From the NCBI GenBank assembly GCA_031553875.1, contig JAVBKU010000004.1, positions 1 through 64,000 on the forward strand: a stretch of 64,000 bases of DNA, written 5' to 3'. Below the pieces are notes generated by a model. That model made no database searches and was not told where the DNA came from. It saw nothing but the letters and a program-made list of their open reading frames with translations. The stretch is from JAVBKU01 sp031553875 (lineage in GTDB: Bacteria > Bacteroidota > Bacteroidia > Bacteroidales > Rikenellaceae). This document shows positions 1 through 8,459 of the stretch, piece by piece; position 1 is the stretch's first letter, and each line of letters begins with the position of its first letter. The position numbers and the translations under genes are program-made.

Positions 1-23
1 GCCCTCACTGCTCGAAATGTTGT

Positions 24-145
24 CATTGCCCCAAAAGTAGGCAAAAGGTCTAGCCGCGTCTTCTGCCGGGGTCTCTTCCGGGAGCTTCCCTCGTTACACG
101 ATAACTGAGGGTGATCTCCCTCACGAGACCTATTTCCGGCAGAAG
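24..145 (-). repeat. Dispersed cloverleaf-like repeat, copy 1 (family A)
   Basis: This 122-bp stretch recurs at 20118-20239 in opposite orientation with one mismatch (114 bp are identical). Read on the minus strand it starts CTTCTGCCGG and later carries CCGGCAGAAG, so the ends of its core pair. Between them are GGTCTC/GAGACC and three small hairpins (GAGGG/CCCTC, TCGT/ACGA, GGGA/TCCC), giving a three-armed cloverleaf. It lies downstream of the carbonic-anhydrase-like gene in the transcribed sense, as copy 2 does for pckA. No coding function is visible. Confidence 0.9.
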
Positions 146-162
146 CCCGAAGCGGCGTTCGC

Positions 163-180
163 ACGAGGCTTGCGCCTCGT
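163..180 (-). terminator. Short hairpin after the gamma-carbonic-anhydrase gene
   Basis: ACGAGGC and GCCTCGT form a perfect 7-bp stem with a 4-base loop, about 60 bases past the stop codon. There is no clear T-run on the minus strand, so the terminator role is only possible. Confidence 0.35.
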
Positions 181-236
181 TAGTGTTTTCAGATGCGAGG
201 ATTGCAGTCCGCAGGGTGCTTAATAAATTTACAAAA

Positions 237-770
237 TTACTTACACTCTCCCTCTTCCTCCCCATACCACGATGCGTAGGTCATGTAGTCGTGGGCGATG
301 CGCTCGATGATCTCCTCGCGCTGTTCGGGGGTCACCTCCTTGACTCTCTTGGCCGGTACGCCAGCGTAGACACCATTAGGCTCCAGTACGGCATTGGACA
401 ATACCAGTGAGTTGGCCGCCACGATACATCCCGTGCCTACCACGGCGTTGTCGAGGATCGTGGCGCCCATGCCGATAAGACATTTGTCTTCGATAGTGGC
501 CCCGTGGATGGTGGCGTTGTGGCCTATGGATACGTCGCTGCCGATGCGGGTGACGGATTTCTTGTAGAGGGTGTGGATCACGGTGCCGTCCTGTATGTTG
601 ACGCGGTCGCCTACGGTGATGGTGTTAACGTCGCCGCGAAGCACGGCCCCATACCAAATACTGCAATCTTTGCCGATGGTCACGTCGCCGATAAGTACGG
701 CCGTCTCGGCCAGGAATGTTCCCTTGCCCACAGAGGGTGTGTGTCCCAGAAGTTTCTTGATTATCGCCAT
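237..770 (-). CDS. Gamma-carbonic-anhydrase-like hexapeptide-repeat protein
   Basis: The 177-residue protein is a left-handed beta-helix (hexapeptide repeat) of the gamma-carbonic anhydrase/YrdA/PaaY group. Three histidines sit in the expected metal positions: His66 (VIHT) and His84/His89 (GHNATIH), matching the zinc ligands of trimeric gamma-carbonic anhydrases. The length is right for the short bacterial members, which are cytoplasmic. Many such proteins show weak or no CO2 hydration, so the activity is inferred. It starts 5 bases after the mazG stop and is surely co-transcribed with it. The C-terminus is acidic (EEEGE). Other hexapeptide transferases are less likely because the His triad is intact. 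Confidence 0.88.
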   Translation of the reverse strand: MAIIKKLLGHTPSVGKGTFLAETAVLIGDVTIGKDCSIWYGAVLRGDVNTITVGDRVNIQDGTVIHTLYKKSVTRIGSDVSIGHNATIHGATIEDKCLIGMGATILDNAVVGTGCIVAANSLVLSNAVLEPNGVYAGVPAKRVKEVTPEQREEIIERIAHDYMTYASWYGEEEGECK

Positions 771-775
771 AGTGA

Positions 776-1558
776 TTATTTATTTTTCTCTTTGCGTTTA
801 GCCTCCTGCCAGTAGCCTTCCATCTGGTCGAGAGTCATCTCTTTGAGCTGGAGGCCCTGTTCTTCGGCGCGGTGTTCTATATGATTGAAGCGCGATATGA
901 ATTTCTTGTTGCACCTGTCGAGCGCGGCTTCGGGGTCGATGCCGTAGAGGCGTGCGGCGTTTATGAGGGCGAATAGCAGGTCGCCAAATTCGTCCTCCAT
1001 CTTGTCGGTGTCGAGCGCAGATATCTCGTCGCGCAGTTCACGAGCTTCTTCGTAGACCTTGCTCCACACGTCCTCTTTCTTGGCCCAATCAAAGCCTGCC
1101 GATGCGGCTTTTTGGCTTATACGATAGGCCTTAACCAAGGCCGGCAGGCCACGTGGCACGCCGCTAAGTACACCCTTGGGGCGGTCTTTCTCCTTGAGCT
1201 TGAGCTGCTCCCAGTTGCGCGATACGGCGTCGGGGGTGGAGGCATCGACAGTGCCGAATACATGGGGGTGGCGGTATATCAGTTTGTCGCACAGGTTGTT
1301 GGCGATATCGGCTATGTCGAATGCGCCTTCTTCCTCGCCAAGCTTGGCATAGAATACCACGTGGAGCAGCAGGTCGCCCAGTTCTTTCATTATGTTGGGG
1401 CGGTCGCCGTCCTCGATGGCGTCCATCAGTTCATAGGTCTCCTCAATGGTGTTGTTGCGCAGCGAATCGAAGGTCTGTTCCCTATCCCAGGGGCACTTTT
1501 CGCGCAGTTCGTCCATCACGTAAAGCACCCTTTCCAGCGCTTCTGTTTTTTTGTTCAT
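776..1558 (-). CDS. mazG: Nucleoside triphosphate pyrophosphohydrolase MazG
   Basis: MazG hydrolyses (d)NTPs to the monophosphate and pyrophosphate, a house-cleaning role. The protein (260 aa) carries two MazG folds. The first has CPWDREQTFDSLRNN, then the metal-binding EETYEL and KELGDLL motifs; the second has EEARELRDE and EDEFGDLLFALINAARL. The length equals the usual two-domain enzyme. I chose the ATG at 1558 rather than the in-frame GTG at 1567, because the promoter box at 1582-1589 would leave only a few leader bases for the GTG. It is the first gene of a two-gene operon with the carbonic-anhydrase-like gene and is divergent from glmS. Confidence 0.93.
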   Translation of the reverse strand: MNKKTEALERVLYVMDELREKCPWDREQTFDSLRNNTIEETYELMDAIEDGDRPNIMKELGDLLLHVVFYAKLGEEEGAFDIADIANNLCDKLIYRHPHVFGTVDASTPDAVSRNWEQLKLKEKDRPKGVLSGVPRGLPALVKAYRISQKAASAGFDWAKKEDVWSKVYEEARELRDEISALDTDKMEDEFGDLLFALINAARLYGIDPEAALDRCNKKFISRFNHIEHRAEEQGLQLKEMTLDQMEGYWQEAKRKEKNK

Positions 1559-1581
1559 AGTACGCACTCTTTTTGCGATTA

Positions 1582-1589
1582 CAAATGTA
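1582..1589 (-). promoter_or_regulatory. Bacteroidota -7 box for mazG operon
   Basis: The minus strand reads TACATTTG, matching the TAnnTTTG -7 consensus, 24-31 bases before the mazG ATG. No convincing -33 TTTG is seen. It lies back-to-back with the glmS box, so the two units share a very compact divergent promoter region. Confidence 0.6.
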
Positions 1590-1610
1590 CAATATTCAAA
1601 CTATAATGGT

Positions 1611-1618
1611 TACATTTG
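1611..1618 (+). promoter_or_regulatory. Bacteroidota -7 box for glmS
   Basis: TACATTTG matches TAnnTTTG and stands 25 bases before the glmS ATG at 1644. The short leader holds no room for a glmS ribozyme. Confidence 0.65.
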
Positions 1619-1643
1619 CGAAAATAATAACACAAAACAGCGT

Positions 1644-3491
1644 ATGTGTGGAATTGTAGGCTATGTAGGTTACAGGGAAGCTTATCCCATTCTTGTCAAA
1701 GGTCTTAAGCGCCTGGAATACAGGGGGTACGACAGTGCAGGCGTGGCCATGATAAGCGATGACCACCAGCTCAATGTCTATAAGACCAGGGGTAAGGTGG
1801 CGGACCTCGAATACTACGCCCAGCAGAAGGACGTGAGCGGCACCATCGGTATCGCCCATACCCGTTGGGCCACGCACGGCGAACCCAACGACGTCAACGC
1901 CCATCCCCACTACTCGCAGTCGGAGAACCTGGCCCTCATCCACAACGGTATTATCGAGAACTACTCGGTGCTGAAAGAGGCGCTCATCTCCCACGGCTAT
2001 ACCTTCAAAAGCAATACCGATACCGAGGTGCTGATACAGCTCATCGAGTATATCAAGGTCAATAATAATGACTGCGACCTCTGCACCGCTGTGCAGATGG
2101 CCCTGCAGGAGGTGGTCGGCGCATACGCCATCGCCGTGATAGAGAAGAACAACCCCGACCTTATCATCGCTGCACGCAAGAGCAGCCCACTGGTGGTGGG
2201 TATCGGCGAGGGCGAGATGTTCCTCGCCTCGGATGCTACACCTATCATCGAGTATACCGATAAGGTGGTCTATCTCAATGACGAGGAGGTGGCCGTGATA
2301 CGCAGGGACAAGGAACTTAAGATCCTGACCTTCGAAAATGTGGAAAAACCGGCCGACGTGAAAAAGCTCGAAATGAGTATCAACGAGCTCGAGAAGGGAG
2401 GCTACCCCCACTTCATGATAAAGGAGATCAACGAACAGCCCCGCACCATAGTCGACTGTATCCGAGGGCGTATCAATATAGAGGGTACGAACGTCGTTAT
2501 GTCGGGAGTCATCGACAATAAAGATAAGTTTCTGAAAGCCAAGCGCATAATAATCGTGGCGTGCGGTACGTCGTGGCATGCGGCCCTGATCGGCGAACAC
2601 CTCTTGGAGGATATGTGCCGTATACCGGTAGAGGTGGAGTACGCTTCGGAGTTCCGCTACCGCAATCCTGTCATATACGAGGATGATATAGTAATAGCCA
2701 TATCCCAGTCGGGTGAAACCGCCGACACGCTTGCTGCCATCGAGCTCGCCAAGAGCCGTGGAGCATTCATCTACGGGGTTTGTAATGTGGTGGGATCATC
2801 AATCTCAAGGGCGACCGATTCGGGGTCGTACATACACGTAGGGCCGGAGATCGGGGTGGCTTCGACCAAAGCCTTCACAGGTCAGGTTACTGTGCTGACC
2901 ATGCTTGCGCTATGCATAGCCAAGCTCCGCAACACCATCGAACAGTCCGATTATGAGCACCTTATCAAGGAACTTCAGGGCATCCCGGCCAAGATAACTG
3001 AGGTGTTGGATCATACTGAAAATATTCAGGACCTGTCCAAGATATTCACCTATGCCCATAACTTCATCTACCTCGGCCGCGGTTACAACTATCCTGCGGC
3101 GTTGGAGGGAGCGTTGAAGCTCAAGGAAATTTCATATATCCATGCCGAGGGCTATCCCGCCGCTGAGATGAAGCACGGTCCCATCGCCCTTATCGACGCT
3201 GAAATGCCTGTGGTGGCCATAGCTACTACCGACAGCATCTACGAGAAGACCATCAGCAACATAATGGAGATCAAGGCCCGCAAGGGACGCGTTATAGCCC
3301 TTGTCACAAAGGGTGACAGTGTGGTTAAGGATATCGCCGATTATTGCATCGAGGTGCCGCCTGTGGACGAACGCCTGGCTCCGCTTATCGCTTCTATACC
3401 TTTGCAGATGCTGGCCTACTACATAGCCGTCAACAAGGGCCGCGACGTTGACCAACCCCGTAACCTCGCCAAGAGCGTGACGGTAGAGTAG
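1644..3491 (+). CDS. glmS: Glutamine--fructose-6-phosphate aminotransferase (isomerizing)
   Basis: GlmS makes glucosamine-6-phosphate from fructose-6-phosphate and glutamine, the first step towards UDP-GlcNAc for peptidoglycan and lipid A. The start is fixed by the chemistry: the mature protein must begin MCGIVGY, with Cys as the catalytic nucleophile of the N-terminal glutaminase. An upstream in-frame ATG at 1551 would bury it and overlaps mazG. The 615-aa protein shows YRGYDSAG and HTRWATHG in the glutaminase half. Two SIS sugar-isomerase domains follow (CGTSWHA, SQSGETADT, then LGRGYNYPAALEGALKLKE and AEMKHGP). It ends with the typical DQPRNLAKSVTVE. A strong hairpin terminator follows. 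Confidence 0.98.
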   Translation: MCGIVGYVGYREAYPILVKGLKRLEYRGYDSAGVAMISDDHQLNVYKTRGKVADLEYYAQQKDVSGTIGIAHTRWATHGEPNDVNAHPHYSQSENLALIHNGIIENYSVLKEALISHGYTFKSNTDTEVLIQLIEYIKVNNNDCDLCTAVQMALQEVVGAYAIAVIEKNNPDLIIAARKSSPLVVGIGEGEMFLASDATPIIEYTDKVVYLNDEEVAVIRRDKELKILTFENVEKPADVKKLEMSINELEKGGYPHFMIKEINEQPRTIVDCIRGRINIEGTNVVMSGVIDNKDKFLKAKRIIIVACGTSWHAALIGEHLLEDMCRIPVEVEYASEFRYRNPVIYEDDIVIAISQSGETADTLAAIELAKSRGAFIYGVCNVVGSSISRATDSGSYIHVGPEIGVASTKAFTGQVTVLTMLALCIAKLRNTIEQSDYEHLIKELQGIPAKITEVLDHTENIQDLSKIFTYAHNFIYLGRGYNYPAALEGALKLKEISYIHAEGYPAAEMKHGPIALIDAEMPVVAIATTDSIYEKTISNIMEIKARKGRVIALVTKGDSVVKDIADYCIEVPPVDERLAPLIASIPLQMLAYYIAVNKGRDVDQPRNLAKSVTVE

Positions 3492-3514
3492 GAAAGGTCT
3501 TTGCGGAATAAACA

Positions 3515-3545
3515 ATGGGGCCGATGCAACATGCATCGGCCCCAT
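3515..3545. terminator. Bidirectional terminator between glmS and folA
   Basis: ATGGGGCCGATGC pairs with GCATCGGCCCCAT across a 5-base loop, a 13-bp perfect stem followed by CGTTTTA on the plus strand. It separates the convergent glmS and folA transcripts. Confidence 0.85.
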
Positions 3546-3565
3546 CGTTTTATGGCCCTAATAGG

Positions 3566-4048
3566 TTACTTCCTCTTATACACCAAAAACGCGAACGGAT
3601 GTTCGAACTCCTCGCCGCGGTCGAAACGCTCTTCGTGTTCGAGCGTCCACTCTGATTTGTCGACAACAGGGAAGAATGTGTCGCCCGTGTAATCGGCGTC
3701 GACTTCGGTGATATACAATTTATCGCACAGGGGCAGCATCTGCGCATAAATCTCGCCGCCGCCTATCACGAAAGCCTCTTCCTGTGCGCCCACCTTTGCC
3801 GCAGCTTCCTCGACAGAGCCTACCACCACGCACCCCGGAGCGGAGTAACCCTTGTCGCGTGTGATGATGATATTCGTCCTGTTAGGCAGGGGACGGCCTA
3901 TCGACTCGAAAGTCTTGCGTCCCATGATCACGGGGTGTCCGGTGGTCACGCGACGGAAGTATTTCATATCTTCGCCGATGTGCCACAGCAGTTTGTTGTG
4001 GCATCCTATCACGCCCCCGCGGGCTATGGCTACTATGATCGAAAGCAT
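3566..4048 (-). CDS. folA: Dihydrofolate reductase
   Basis: This enzyme reduces dihydrofolate to tetrahydrofolate with NADPH and regenerates the folate oxidised by ThyA, whose gene lies 13 bases upstream. The 160-aa protein has the family landmarks in order: SIIVAIARGGVIG with the LLWH substrate loop, DMKYFRRVTTGHPVIMGRKTFESIG, NIIITRD, and FVIGGGEIYAQMLP, then YITEVDADYTGDTFFP. The length is normal for a chromosomal DHFR. It is the last gene of the four-gene minus-strand operon that starts near 6759. Confidence 0.96.
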   Translation of the reverse strand: MLSIIVAIARGGVIGCHNKLLWHIGEDMKYFRRVTTGHPVIMGRKTFESIGRPLPNRTNIIITRDKGYSAPGCVVVGSVEEAAAKVGAQEEAFVIGGGEIYAQMLPLCDKLYITEVDADYTGDTFFPVVDKSEWTLEHEERFDRGEEFEHPFAFLVYKRK

Positions 4049-4061
4049 CTTACAGGAGGGT

Positions 4062-4856
4062 TTATACCGCTATGGGAGCCTTTATGGCGGGGTAGGGATC
4101 GTAACCTTCGAGCGTGAAATCCTCATATTCGAAGTCGAACACCGACTTTACATCGGGGTTGAGCTTCATCACCGGCAGGGCGCGCGGAGTGCGCGAAAGC
4201 TGCTCGTCGACCTGCTCCATATGGTTGGAGTATATATGAGCATCGCCGAGGGTATGTACGAAATCGCCCACCTTGAGTCCTGTCACCTGAGCGATCATCA
4301 TCGTCAGCAGGGCATATGAGGCGATATTGAACGGTACGCCCAGGAATACGTCGGCGCTGCGCTGATAGAGCTGGCATGAGAGCTTGCCGTCGGCCACATA
4401 GAACTGGAACAGGGCGTGGCACGGGGGTAAGGCCATATTTTCGATGTCACCCACGTTCCACGCGCTCACGATATGGCGGCGGGAGTCAGGGTTATTCTTT
4501 ATAGACTCTATGAGGTTGGTTATTTGATCTACCACGCGCCCGTCGGCCGTGTGCCAACTGCGCCACTGGTAGCCGTAGACATGGCCGAGGTCGCCGTTGG
4601 CGTCGGCCCACTCGTCCCATATGGTCACCTTATTATCGTTGAGGTATTTTATGTTGGTGTCGCCCTTGAGGAACCACAGCAGTTCATAGATTATCGAGCG
4701 CAGGTGTAGCTTCTTGGTAGTGAGGCAGGGGAAGCCCTTGCTGAGGTCGAAACGCATCTGGTAGCCGAACACGCTCTGCGTACCGGTGCCGGTACGGTCG
4801 CTCTTGAAGGCGCCCTCGGATTTGATATGACGCAGTAGGTCTAAATATTGTTGCAT
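4062..4856 (-). CDS. thyA: Thymidylate synthase (ThyA type)
   Basis: ThyA methylates dUMP to dTMP using methylene-tetrahydrofolate. I start it at the ATG at 4856 (MQQYLDLL), which gives 264 aa, the classical length; the longer in-frame reading to 4937 would overlap lpxH. Motifs are [15 protein letters not shown] near the N-terminus (phosphate-binding Arg), the catalytic cysteine in [11 protein letters not shown], the [17 protein letters not shown] dUMP pocket and the closing [11 protein letters not shown]. It lies between lpxH (17-base gap) and folA (13-base gap), and the thyA-folA pairing couples dTMP synthesis to folate recycling. No Shine-Dalgarno is visible, as is usual in this phylum. 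Confidence 0.97.
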   Translation of the reverse strand: MQQYLDLLRHIKSEGAFKSDRTGTGTQSVFGYQMRFDLSKGFPCLTTKKLHLRSIIYELLWFLKGDTNIKYLNDNKVTIWDEWADANGDLGHVYGYQWRSWHTADGRVVDQITNLIESIKNNPDSRRHIVSAWNVGDIENMALPPCHALFQFYVADGKLSCQLYQRSADVFLGVPFNIASYALLTMMIAQVTGLKVGDFVHTLGDAHIYSNHMEQVDEQLSRTPRALPVMKLNPDVKSVFDFEYEDFTLEGYDPYPAIKAPIAV

Positions 4857-4873
4857 GTGGTAGTGAATAATAT

Positions 4874-5605
4874 TTAATAATTTTTCAGCGTGAAACCATT
4901 TTCGTCGAGTACACCGTAGGCCGGCTCCTTGATCCACTCGCCAAGGAAGGCAAGTTGGGTGTGCGGGCCGATCTCAAGGGTTATGGGTACATGTATATGC
5001 CCGAAAATAAGTAGGTCGATATCGGGATGGGAGGCCAGGTAGTCGCGGGCGAAACCCAGCAACGGCTCATTCTCGCCCCTGAAATGGTGCCCTGCCTCGC
5101 CGGCCTTGCGGCTCGAGCCCGACCACCACTCTCCGAACCTGATAGCCAGGTCGGGGTGGAGCAGGGCCGAAAAGACGCTTTTAATACACTTCGATCTGAA
5201 CACCCAATTCATAAACCGTGTCACGGCGGGCCTCTTGCCGAGGTTGTCGCCGTGAGCTATATAGACTTTTTTACCGGCAAGTTCCGTTACGAGGCTTCCG
5301 CGGTGTACGGTCATTCCGCACTCGTGTTGCAGGTAGTCGCCGGTCCACATGTCGTGGTTGCCGATGAAGAAATGTATCTGTATCCCCCTGTCGCTCAGTT
5401 CCGCCAGCTTGCCCAACGTCCTCACCGAGCCCTTCGGAGCCACCTTGCCGTACTCGAACCAGAAGTCGAAGATGTCGCCTACAAGGAATATGGCCTTCGC
5501 ATCGCCGGCCACCTCGTCGAGCCACCTCACGAACCGAGCCTCGCGCGCGGCGTTCTCATCCTTGGGGCCGTGGCCCAGGTGTACGTCTGAAGCGAAATAG
5601 TACAT
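4874..5605 (-). CDS. lpxH: UDP-2,3-diacylglucosamine diphosphatase
   Basis: LpxH cleaves UDP-2,3-diacylglucosamine to lipid X and UMP in lipid A synthesis, at the inner membrane. The 243-aa protein shows the calcineurin-like metallophosphatase series: DVHLGH (residues 7-12), [21 protein letters not shown] and GHIHVP, which supply the di-metal ligands. The length matches LpxH rather than the longer LpxG/LpxI. It starts 2 bases after the stop of the upstream lipoprotein gene. Its link with thyA and folA looks like operon convenience rather than a shared pathway. Confidence 0.9.
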   Translation of the reverse strand: MYYFASDVHLGHGPKDENAAREARFVRWLDEVAGDAKAIFLVGDIFDFWFEYGKVAPKGSVRTLGKLAELSDRGIQIHFFIGNHDMWTGDYLQHECGMTVHRGSLVTELAGKKVYIAHGDNLGKRPAVTRFMNWVFRSKCIKSVFSALLHPDLAIRFGEWWSGSSRKAGEAGHHFRGENEPLLGFARDYLASHPDIDLLIFGHIHVPITLEIGPHTQLAFLGEWIKEPAYGVLDENGFTLKNY

Positions 5606-5607
5606 CG

Positions 5608-6759
5608 TTAATTATTAAGTAATTGGGCGAGTTTACGATCGAGGTTGTCGCCGTAGAGGTTCTTCCCGATGATCGTCCCGTCGCGGCTTATAAGGAAGTT
5701 GGACGGTACGGCACTTATGTTATATGCGGCGGCGGCTTTGGACTGCGCGCCCTTGAGGTCGCTCACATTGATCCACGGCACCTTCTGTTCCTGCACGGCC
5801 AGCACCCATTCGGGTTTGGAGTTCTCCAGCGATACCTGGAATACTTCGAAGCCGAGGACAGAATAGGTATTATACGTCTCCTTCAATTCGGCGTTGAGCA
5901 TCTTAAACCGGGGCTCTTTAGAGGTGGTGAAGTCGACCAACACTACTTTATCCCTGAGTCCGGACAGGGTGTGGCGTTTACCGTATATGTCGTTCATGGA
6001 GATGTCGGGGAATCCGGCGGCGGTCGCTCCCTCCTTATCCTGTATCATCTGGCTTACGGCCGCAATATTCTCGGCCTGCTCCACCTCCTTTACGAGTAGC
6101 TGGACGTGGGGCGACGAGGCGTAATAGTTTGAAAGGCTATCGGCTACGAGGCGGTAGTATATAAGATCGTTAGAGCCGTCGAAGAGGGTGTTATCGTTGG
6201 GAAGCCTCTGGTAGAGGGCGTAGATGGCGGCCATGGAAGTGGCATTGCTCACGATGAACTTCACGTGCTCGCGCTTGAAGGCGTAGTACTCTTTGGTGTA
6301 TTCCGAAGTCAGCTCTTTCTTGCGGGAGGATTCATCGGCGCGGGTGAACAGGTTGGATATCGAATCGAGACGGAATACGCTGCGCGAATAGGTGCGGTTG
6401 AAATCCATCAACAATTCCGATCCTTCGGAGCCGGTGACGGTGTAGTTGCGGGCCAGGTTGCACATCGACTTCACATTTATTCTCTCGCCAGCCGATACCA
6501 GCAGGGGTATGCGGCTGTTCTTGCACAGTATGGCGAAGAAAGCGGGATTGCCCTTATCGACCTTGACCTTAAACTTGAAACAGCCTTTTTTGTCCGTACG
6601 TACCGAATCGACCACCTGCTTACTTTGGGTTGTCGTACGTTCCAGATACACAGCGCAATCGTTGTTGCCGGTAAAGGTGCCGGAGATGACGGCCCTGTTG
6701 CTCTTGCACGAACACAATACGGCGACAGAGAGGGTGAGGACCGCTAAAAACCTGAACAT
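5608..6759 (-). CDS. Lipoprotein with DUF4369-like and CxxC-less thioredoxin-like domains
   Basis: The start at 6759 gives a lipoprotein signal (MFRFLAVLTLSVAVLCSC) with lipobox LCSC; a longer reading from 6786 adds an unlikely prefix across the promoter. The N-terminal half (SGTFTGNNDCAVYLERT...) resembles the DUF4369 domain of Bacteroidota TlpA/ResA-like lipoproteins. The last ~130 residues form a redoxin/thioredoxin fold: VVLVDFTTSKEPRF, FEVFQVSLE, VPWINVSD, and the cis-Pro segment AVPSNFLISRDG. Where redox-active members have WCxxC, this one reads TTSKEPR. Both cysteines are missing, so dithiol chemistry is excluded. It may be a chaperone-like or binding domain. First gene of the lpxH-thyA-folA operon. 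Confidence 0.85.
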   Translation of the reverse strand: MFRFLAVLTLSVAVLCSCKSNRAVISGTFTGNNDCAVYLERTTTQSKQVVDSVRTDKKGCFKFKVKVDKGNPAFFAILCKNSRIPLLVSAGERINVKSMCNLARNYTVTGSEGSELLMDFNRTYSRSVFRLDSISNLFTRADESSRKKELTSEYTKEYYAFKREHVKFIVSNATSMAAIYALYQRLPNDNTLFDGSNDLIYYRLVADSLSNYYASSPHVQLLVKEVEQAENIAAVSQMIQDKEGATAAGFPDISMNDIYGKRHTLSGLRDKVVLVDFTTSKEPRFKMLNAELKETYNTYSVLGFEVFQVSLENSKPEWVLAVQEQKVPWINVSDLKGAQSKAAAAYNISAVPSNFLISRDGTIIGKNLYGDNLDRKLAQLLNN

Positions 6760-6783
6760 AGGATCTAATTTTGTTAGATTATA

Positions 6784-6791
6784 CAAAGATA
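6784..6791 (-). promoter_or_regulatory. Promoter of the lipoprotein-lpxH-thyA-folA operon
   Basis: The minus strand shows TTTG, a spacer of about 15 bases, then TATCTTTG, matching the -33/-7 pattern of Bacteroidota. The -7 box ends 24 bases before the ATG at 6759. Confidence 0.6.
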
Positions 6792-7020
6792 AAATTTTTT
6801 CCCGAACAAAGCCCCGCCCGCCTGTAATTTTGCCTCCTGCTGTGGATATATTTTACTCTCGGGAGGCGGGTTGTCTCAGTATCGCTACGCCACGTGTATG
6901 TAGAACGAACATATATGCGCAGATGTTATATGCGGGGAGTGTTTTAGCCGGATGGGCTATATAAATGCCGATATTGAATAGGGATGGTTATCCGAGGCTG
7001 CTGAATTACTCAGTCCGTAG
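6792..7020. other. Gene-free stretch
   Basis: This is the first part of a 450-base intergenic region between two minus-strand operons. Apart from the -33 element of the lpxH operon I see no ORF, RNA or repeat that I can support here. Confidence 0.6.
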
Positions 7021-7033
7021 CCAGCGGAGGTGT

Positions 7034-7105
7034 GAAATAAGCCGTCAGGCATTTCAGCCCGCAGCCTGGGGTGGCTGCGGGCTGACGGCCTTGCAAAGCA
7101 AGGCC
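7034..7105 (+). repeat. Dispersed double-hairpin repeat, copy 1 (family B)
   Basis: The element begins GAAATAAGCCGTCAGGC and has two hairpins: CAGCCCGCAGCC/GGCTGCGGGCTG (12-bp stem) and CGGCCTTGC/GCAAGGCCG (9-bp stem, AAA loop). A related copy lies on the minus strand at 17947-18018, sharing the GAAATAAGCCGyCAGGC head and the GGTGGCTGCGGGCTGA block. It is intergenic, between the GH57 gene and the lpxH operon promoter. Confidence 0.75.
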
Positions 7106-7152
7106 GAGGAATAAACATAAGAATGATTTTGAGGAACTCATCTAAATAAAAA

Positions 7153-7179
7153 GCCGCCGCCAACATCGTTGGCGGCGGC
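7153..7179 (-). terminator. Terminator of the glycogen operon
   Basis: GCCGCCGCCAAC pairs with GTTGGCGGCGGC over an ATC loop (12-bp stem). On the minus strand it runs into TTTTTATTT. It lies 30 bases past the GH57 stop codon. Confidence 0.85.
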
Positions 7180-7208
7180 CTGTATTCAAGCGCTACACGC
7201 GGCACACG

Positions 7209-8426
7209 TTACGCCGAGGCGCACTTCGCCAGATCGGTCGACATCTTCTTGTCGATCTCGATGCCATAGTCGCTCAGCACGTTCATATAGTTGATAAAGG
7301 CGTCGTAGGGCGAGTCGTAGGGATTGAAGTAGCTATGTACGTCGCCATCGGAGAACCACTTGGTGGCCATATAGTAGAAGTGGTCCGAACACTGGAGGAA
7401 ACGCCATACGTTGTAGATGTCGTCGTCTTCGCAAGAGAGTACCTTGTCCCTTAAGGCGTAGAGCGAGTTGAAGGCCTCGTTCTGCAGTTCGTTGCCCAGC
7501 CATGCGGTGACGTCGCGTTCCTCATCGGCCCACGATATGGCGTGGGGTACATGGAGTACAGATACGGGAGCCAGCTCTTTGGCAACCTCCTGCGGCGTGG
7601 CGAACTTCAGGTTACCGGATTTGAGCATCTCACCCGGCAGGTGCTTCATGAACTCGAAAATGCCCGTATCGGCCCACTGGTGCTCGCCGAAGGTCTCGTA
7701 GTCCATAAACAGGTTGATAACCTCGCCCGGCATCTCGTCATTGTTCATCCATCCCACGAACTTGTCCACCGTGAGCGGCCACTCCGACCATCCCCTGTTG
7801 GAGAAGCGGAAGGCGATATCGTCACTGAGCTTATAGTTGCGAAGCAGGAGCTTGAGATGAGGATTAAGCGGGTTGGCATAGACGTAGTTGGGGCTCTTCC
7901 ATCCCAGGATGTGCTTCGCGCCCTCGGCCAACATACATGTGAAACCCATGTCGGCCACGGTTTCGCCGATGGTGTCGGAATAAATAAGCTCCGTATTGCG
8001 GAACGTCTTTGGCTCCTGGCCGAACTCCGCCTTGATCATCTTCGCATGGCGTACCACCTGCTCGCGGAACTCCTGCTCGTTGATCAGAGAAGAGAGCGAG
8101 TGGGAATAGGTTTCGCACAGGAACTCGACACAGCCCGTATCAGCCAGTTTCTTGAAGCTTTCGATCACCTCGGGCGTGTAGGCTTTGAATTGCTCCATGG
8201 CCATGCCCGATATCGAGAACGACACTTTGAATTTACCGCCACCTGTCTTGATCTGCTCCAAAAGCAACCTGTTCATCGGCAGGTAGCACTTGTCGGCTAT
8301 CTTCTGCAGTATGGAACGGTTGGCATACGTGTCGAGATAATGATGGTCCTTGCCCATATTGAAGAAGCGGTACTTCTTCAGCCTCATAGGCTGATGTACC
8401 TGGAAGTAAAGGCATACAGTTTTCAT
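7209..8426 (-). CDS. Glycoside hydrolase family 57 (alpha-amylase-like)
   Basis: GH57 enzymes cut or rearrange alpha-1,4-glucans. The 405-aa protein has the signature YFQVHQPMRL at the N-terminus (conserved region 1), GGKFKVSFSISG, the region with FRNTELIYSD (expected to hold the catalytic Glu) and FMDYETFGEHQ (conserved region 4, with the acid/base Asp). It has no signal peptide, so it acts inside the cell, presumably on glycogen. It ends shortly after the catalytic domain and lacks the DUF1957 C-terminal region of GH57 branching enzymes, which favours an amylase-type role. It sits 33 bases downstream of the GT4 gene and is the last gene of the glycogen locus. Confidence 0.9.
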   Translation of the reverse strand: MKTVCLYFQVHQPMRLKKYRFFNMGKDHHYLDTYANRSILQKIADKCYLPMNRLLLEQIKTGGGKFKVSFSISGMAMEQFKAYTPEVIESFKKLADTGCVEFLCETYSHSLSSLINEQEFREQVVRHAKMIKAEFGQEPKTFRNTELIYSDTIGETVADMGFTCMLAEGAKHILGWKSPNYVYANPLNPHLKLLLRNYKLSDDIAFRFSNRGWSEWPLTVDKFVGWMNNDEMPGEVINLFMDYETFGEHQWADTGIFEFMKHLPGEMLKSGNLKFATPQEVAKELAPVSVLHVPHAISWADEERDVTAWLGNELQNEAFNSLYALRDKVLSCEDDDIYNVWRFLQCSDHFYYMATKWFSDGDVHSYFNPYDSPYDAFINYMNVLSDYGIEIDKKMSTDLAKCASA

Positions 8427-8459
8427 ATCTCTTATATTTTTATGTTATGATAACAATCT

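Noticed and set aside
24..145. tRNA or tmRNA-like gene
   Set aside because: The cloverleaf drawing lacks the GTTCRANNC T-loop, a 7-bp acceptor pattern and CCA, and the arms are of the wrong sizes; a repeat element fits better.
50..265. 71-codon minus-strand frame over the family A repeat
   Set aside because: It is mostly repeat sequence and overlaps the carbonic-anhydrase-like gene end; no coding evidence.
1619..1643. glmS ribozyme
   Set aside because: The leader after the promoter is only about 20 bases, far too short.
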